DNA of 6,354 bases from Leptolinea sp. UBA1437 (GTDB lineage: Bacteria; Chloroflexota; Anaerolineae; Anaerolineales; Anaerolineaceae). The notes beneath the pieces are model-generated. The model was not told the DNA's origin, did no database searches, and saw only the letters and a list, made by a program, of their open reading frames with translations. Location: the NCBI GenBank assembly GCA_002329625.1, contig DCTP01000032.1:241-6594 (forward strand), read 5' to 3'. Position numbers and translations under genes: made by a program. Every line of letters starts with the position of its first letter. Within the stretch, counting starts at the first letter, position 1. Below, one piece after another: positions 5,365 through 6,354 of this stretch.

Positions 5365-6303
5365 TTAGGCGCTCTGCTTATGCAATCGTCGGTCCAACGT
5401 ATAAGTCAATCGCATACCTTCTTCGAGCGAAACTTTCGGTTCATAATTCAGTAATTTCCGAGCAAGGGTTAAATCAGCACACATTCGATCCGGTCCACCG
5501 AGACGACGTTGGTTATAAACGATTTCGGGTTTTGAGCCGGTAATCTTGATTGCCAAATCCAGAACCTCCTGGACCGAAGTCTCGATGCCGCTGCCGATAT
5601 TAATCACTAATTCTTGAGGATTTGTGATTTTGGAAGCCAGAATTAAGGCTGAAACGACATCATCAACATATACAAAATCACGGGTATTATGGCCGTCCCC
5701 ATGCACAATAACAGTACCGCGTGCCGCAGATTGTTTTAAGAAAGTCGGAATAACTGGTGCATGGGTGAATGAAAAACCCTGCCGCGGACCGTAAGCATTA
5801 AAAATGCGCAGACAAACGGCTTCCAATCCCCATAATCTTCCGATGGTGTTGATGTAATATTCGCATGCTATTTTTGATACCGCATAGGGTGAAGCGGGTT
5901 TGGGCTTGGTTGTTTCCTCTTTTAAAGGTTGTTCTTTTTGAAATCCGTAAATGGTGCCGGATGAAGAGAAAATCATATGACGGATTCCAACATCTCGCAT
6001 CGCTTCCAGCAATGTTACCGTTCCTCCGACATTCACCTTTTCATATTCGCTCGGATATAAAATTGAATCGGGGACAATAACTTTTGCTGCCAGATGATAA
6101 ACGCAATCAACCCCCTGAAGCAATTTCCAAAGGAGTTCCCGATCCGTGATATTTCCCCGCACCAACCGAACAGCCGGATCTAAGCCCTCTGCATTGCCGG
6201 CGGAAAAATCATCTAAGCCGATAACTTCATTCCCTTCCTTTACGAGTTGATTGGCAAGTGGTGTTCCGAGAAAACCTGCTACACCAGAAACGAAAAACTT
6301 CAA
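5365..6303 (-). CDS. NAD-dependent nucleotide-sugar epimerase/dehydratase (extended SDR, GalE-like)
   Basis: A 312-residue extended short-chain dehydrogenase, typical in length for UDP-sugar 4-epimerases. The Rossmann motif is GVAGFLG (7-13, GxxGxxG) with D31 in GLDDFS at the end of the second strand, indicating NAD preference. DCVYHLAA (66-73) is the usual fourth-strand segment. The catalytic set is S114/S115 with T117 in SSSGTIYG and Y140xxxK144 in SPYAVSK. RIFNAYGPRQG (166-176) and NTRDFVYVDDV (206-216) are family landmarks for the substrate side. The C-terminus carries the NIGSG (235-239) and SLEEGMRLT (292-300) segments. The enzyme probably converts a UDP-sugar for envelope polysaccharide or glycan synthesis; the particular sugar cannot be read from sequence. 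The start is a TTG at 6303 preceded by GGGAGGG. A longer in-frame TTG at 6315 would consume that ribosome-binding site and was rejected. No clear promoter is visible in the 50 bp before it, so it may belong to an operon continuing beyond the window. Confidence 0.9.
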   Translation of the reverse strand: MKFFVSGVAGFLGTPLANQLVKEGNEVIGLDDFSAGNAEGLDPAVRLVRGNITDRELLWKLLQGVDCVYHLAAKVIVPDSILYPSEYEKVNVGGTVTLLEAMRDVGIRHMIFSSSGTIYGFQKEQPLKEETTKPKPASPYAVSKIACEYYINTIGRLWGLEAVCLRIFNAYGPRQGFSFTHAPVIPTFLKQSAARGTVIVHGDGHNTRDFVYVDDVVSALILASKITNPQELVINIGSGIETSVQEVLDLAIKITGSKPEIVYNQRRLGGPDRMCADLTLARKLLNYEPKVSLEEGMRLTYTLDRRLHKQSA

Positions 6304-6306
6304 AAT

Positions 6307-6313
6307 CCCTCCC
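6307..6313 (-). promoter_or_regulatory. Ribosome-binding site deciding the TTG start of the epimerase
   Basis: GGGAGGG on the minus strand lies 3 bases before the TTG at 6303. The upstream in-frame TTG at 6315 overlaps the site itself and would add only MGGI. The ATG at 6319 is in a different frame. The Rossmann beta-strand begins normally right after the chosen start (MKFFVSG). Confidence 0.75.
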
Positions 6314-6354
6314 AAGCATTTCCACTTAATTGAAATAAACCAATTGAGCTATTT

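Noticed and set aside
6304..6315. A TTG start at 6315 for the epimerase
   Set aside because: It lies on the GGGAGGG ribosome-binding site and would add MGGI with nothing upstream to drive initiation. The TTG at 6303 sits just after the site.
1..6354. CRISPR arrays, insertion sequences, tRNA or rRNA genes, riboswitches and long repeats
   Set aside because: I saw no regularly spaced repeats, transposase motifs, terminal inverted repeats, cloverleaf-like segments or riboswitch cores on either strand by eye. A dedicated search was not possible.

Overview
The window holds seven protein-coding genes and reads like a bacterial chromosome of moderate GC, with AT-rich spacers. The gene mix is a cell-surface sortase, a Cys/His-tailed SlyD-type FKBP, class V aminotransferase-fold proteins, a CrtI-fold flavoprotein and a sugar-nucleotide epimerase. 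Together with leaderless-looking starts, it best suggests a member of the Chloroflexota such as Anaerolineae. This is inference from gene content only; no RNA marker is present, and a Firmicute or another phylum cannot be excluded.

Layout. On the + strand from the left edge come the C-terminal part of a sortase (1-501), a 69-residue tail-anchored small protein (528-737) and a probable rho-independent terminator (about 780-811). Next is a separate + strand gene (831-1937) encoding an aminotransferase-fold protein that has lost its catalytic lysine. It converges, with a 13 bp gap, on a minus-strand operon running from 5237 down to 1951. That operon encodes a 53-aa two-helix membrane protein (5237-5076), a SlyD-like peptidyl-prolyl isomerase (5058-4540), an intact class V aminotransferase (4543-3458, with an ATGA overlap to slyD) and a CrtI-type FAD oxidoreductase (3447-1951). 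The operon has an exact TATAAT box placed so that transcription would begin at or next to the A of the first ATG. A 127 bp AT-rich spacer separates it from an upstream minus-strand NAD-dependent epimerase (6303-5365), which starts at TTG behind a GGGAGGG ribosome-binding site.

How the genes may work together. The two aminotransferase-fold proteins align by eye over almost their whole length. The minus-strand copy keeps the Schiff-base Lys, the PLP-anchoring Asp and the substrate-carboxylate Arg. The plus-strand copy keeps only the Asp: Lys is Ile, the preceding Gln is Glu, and Arg is Val. An intact 368-codon frame with a dead active site points to a retained pseudoenzyme rather than a decaying pseudogene. 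This is the most notable observation here. Whether it works with the active paralogue, the small membrane protein, the chaperone and the flavoprotein is not shown by the sequence.
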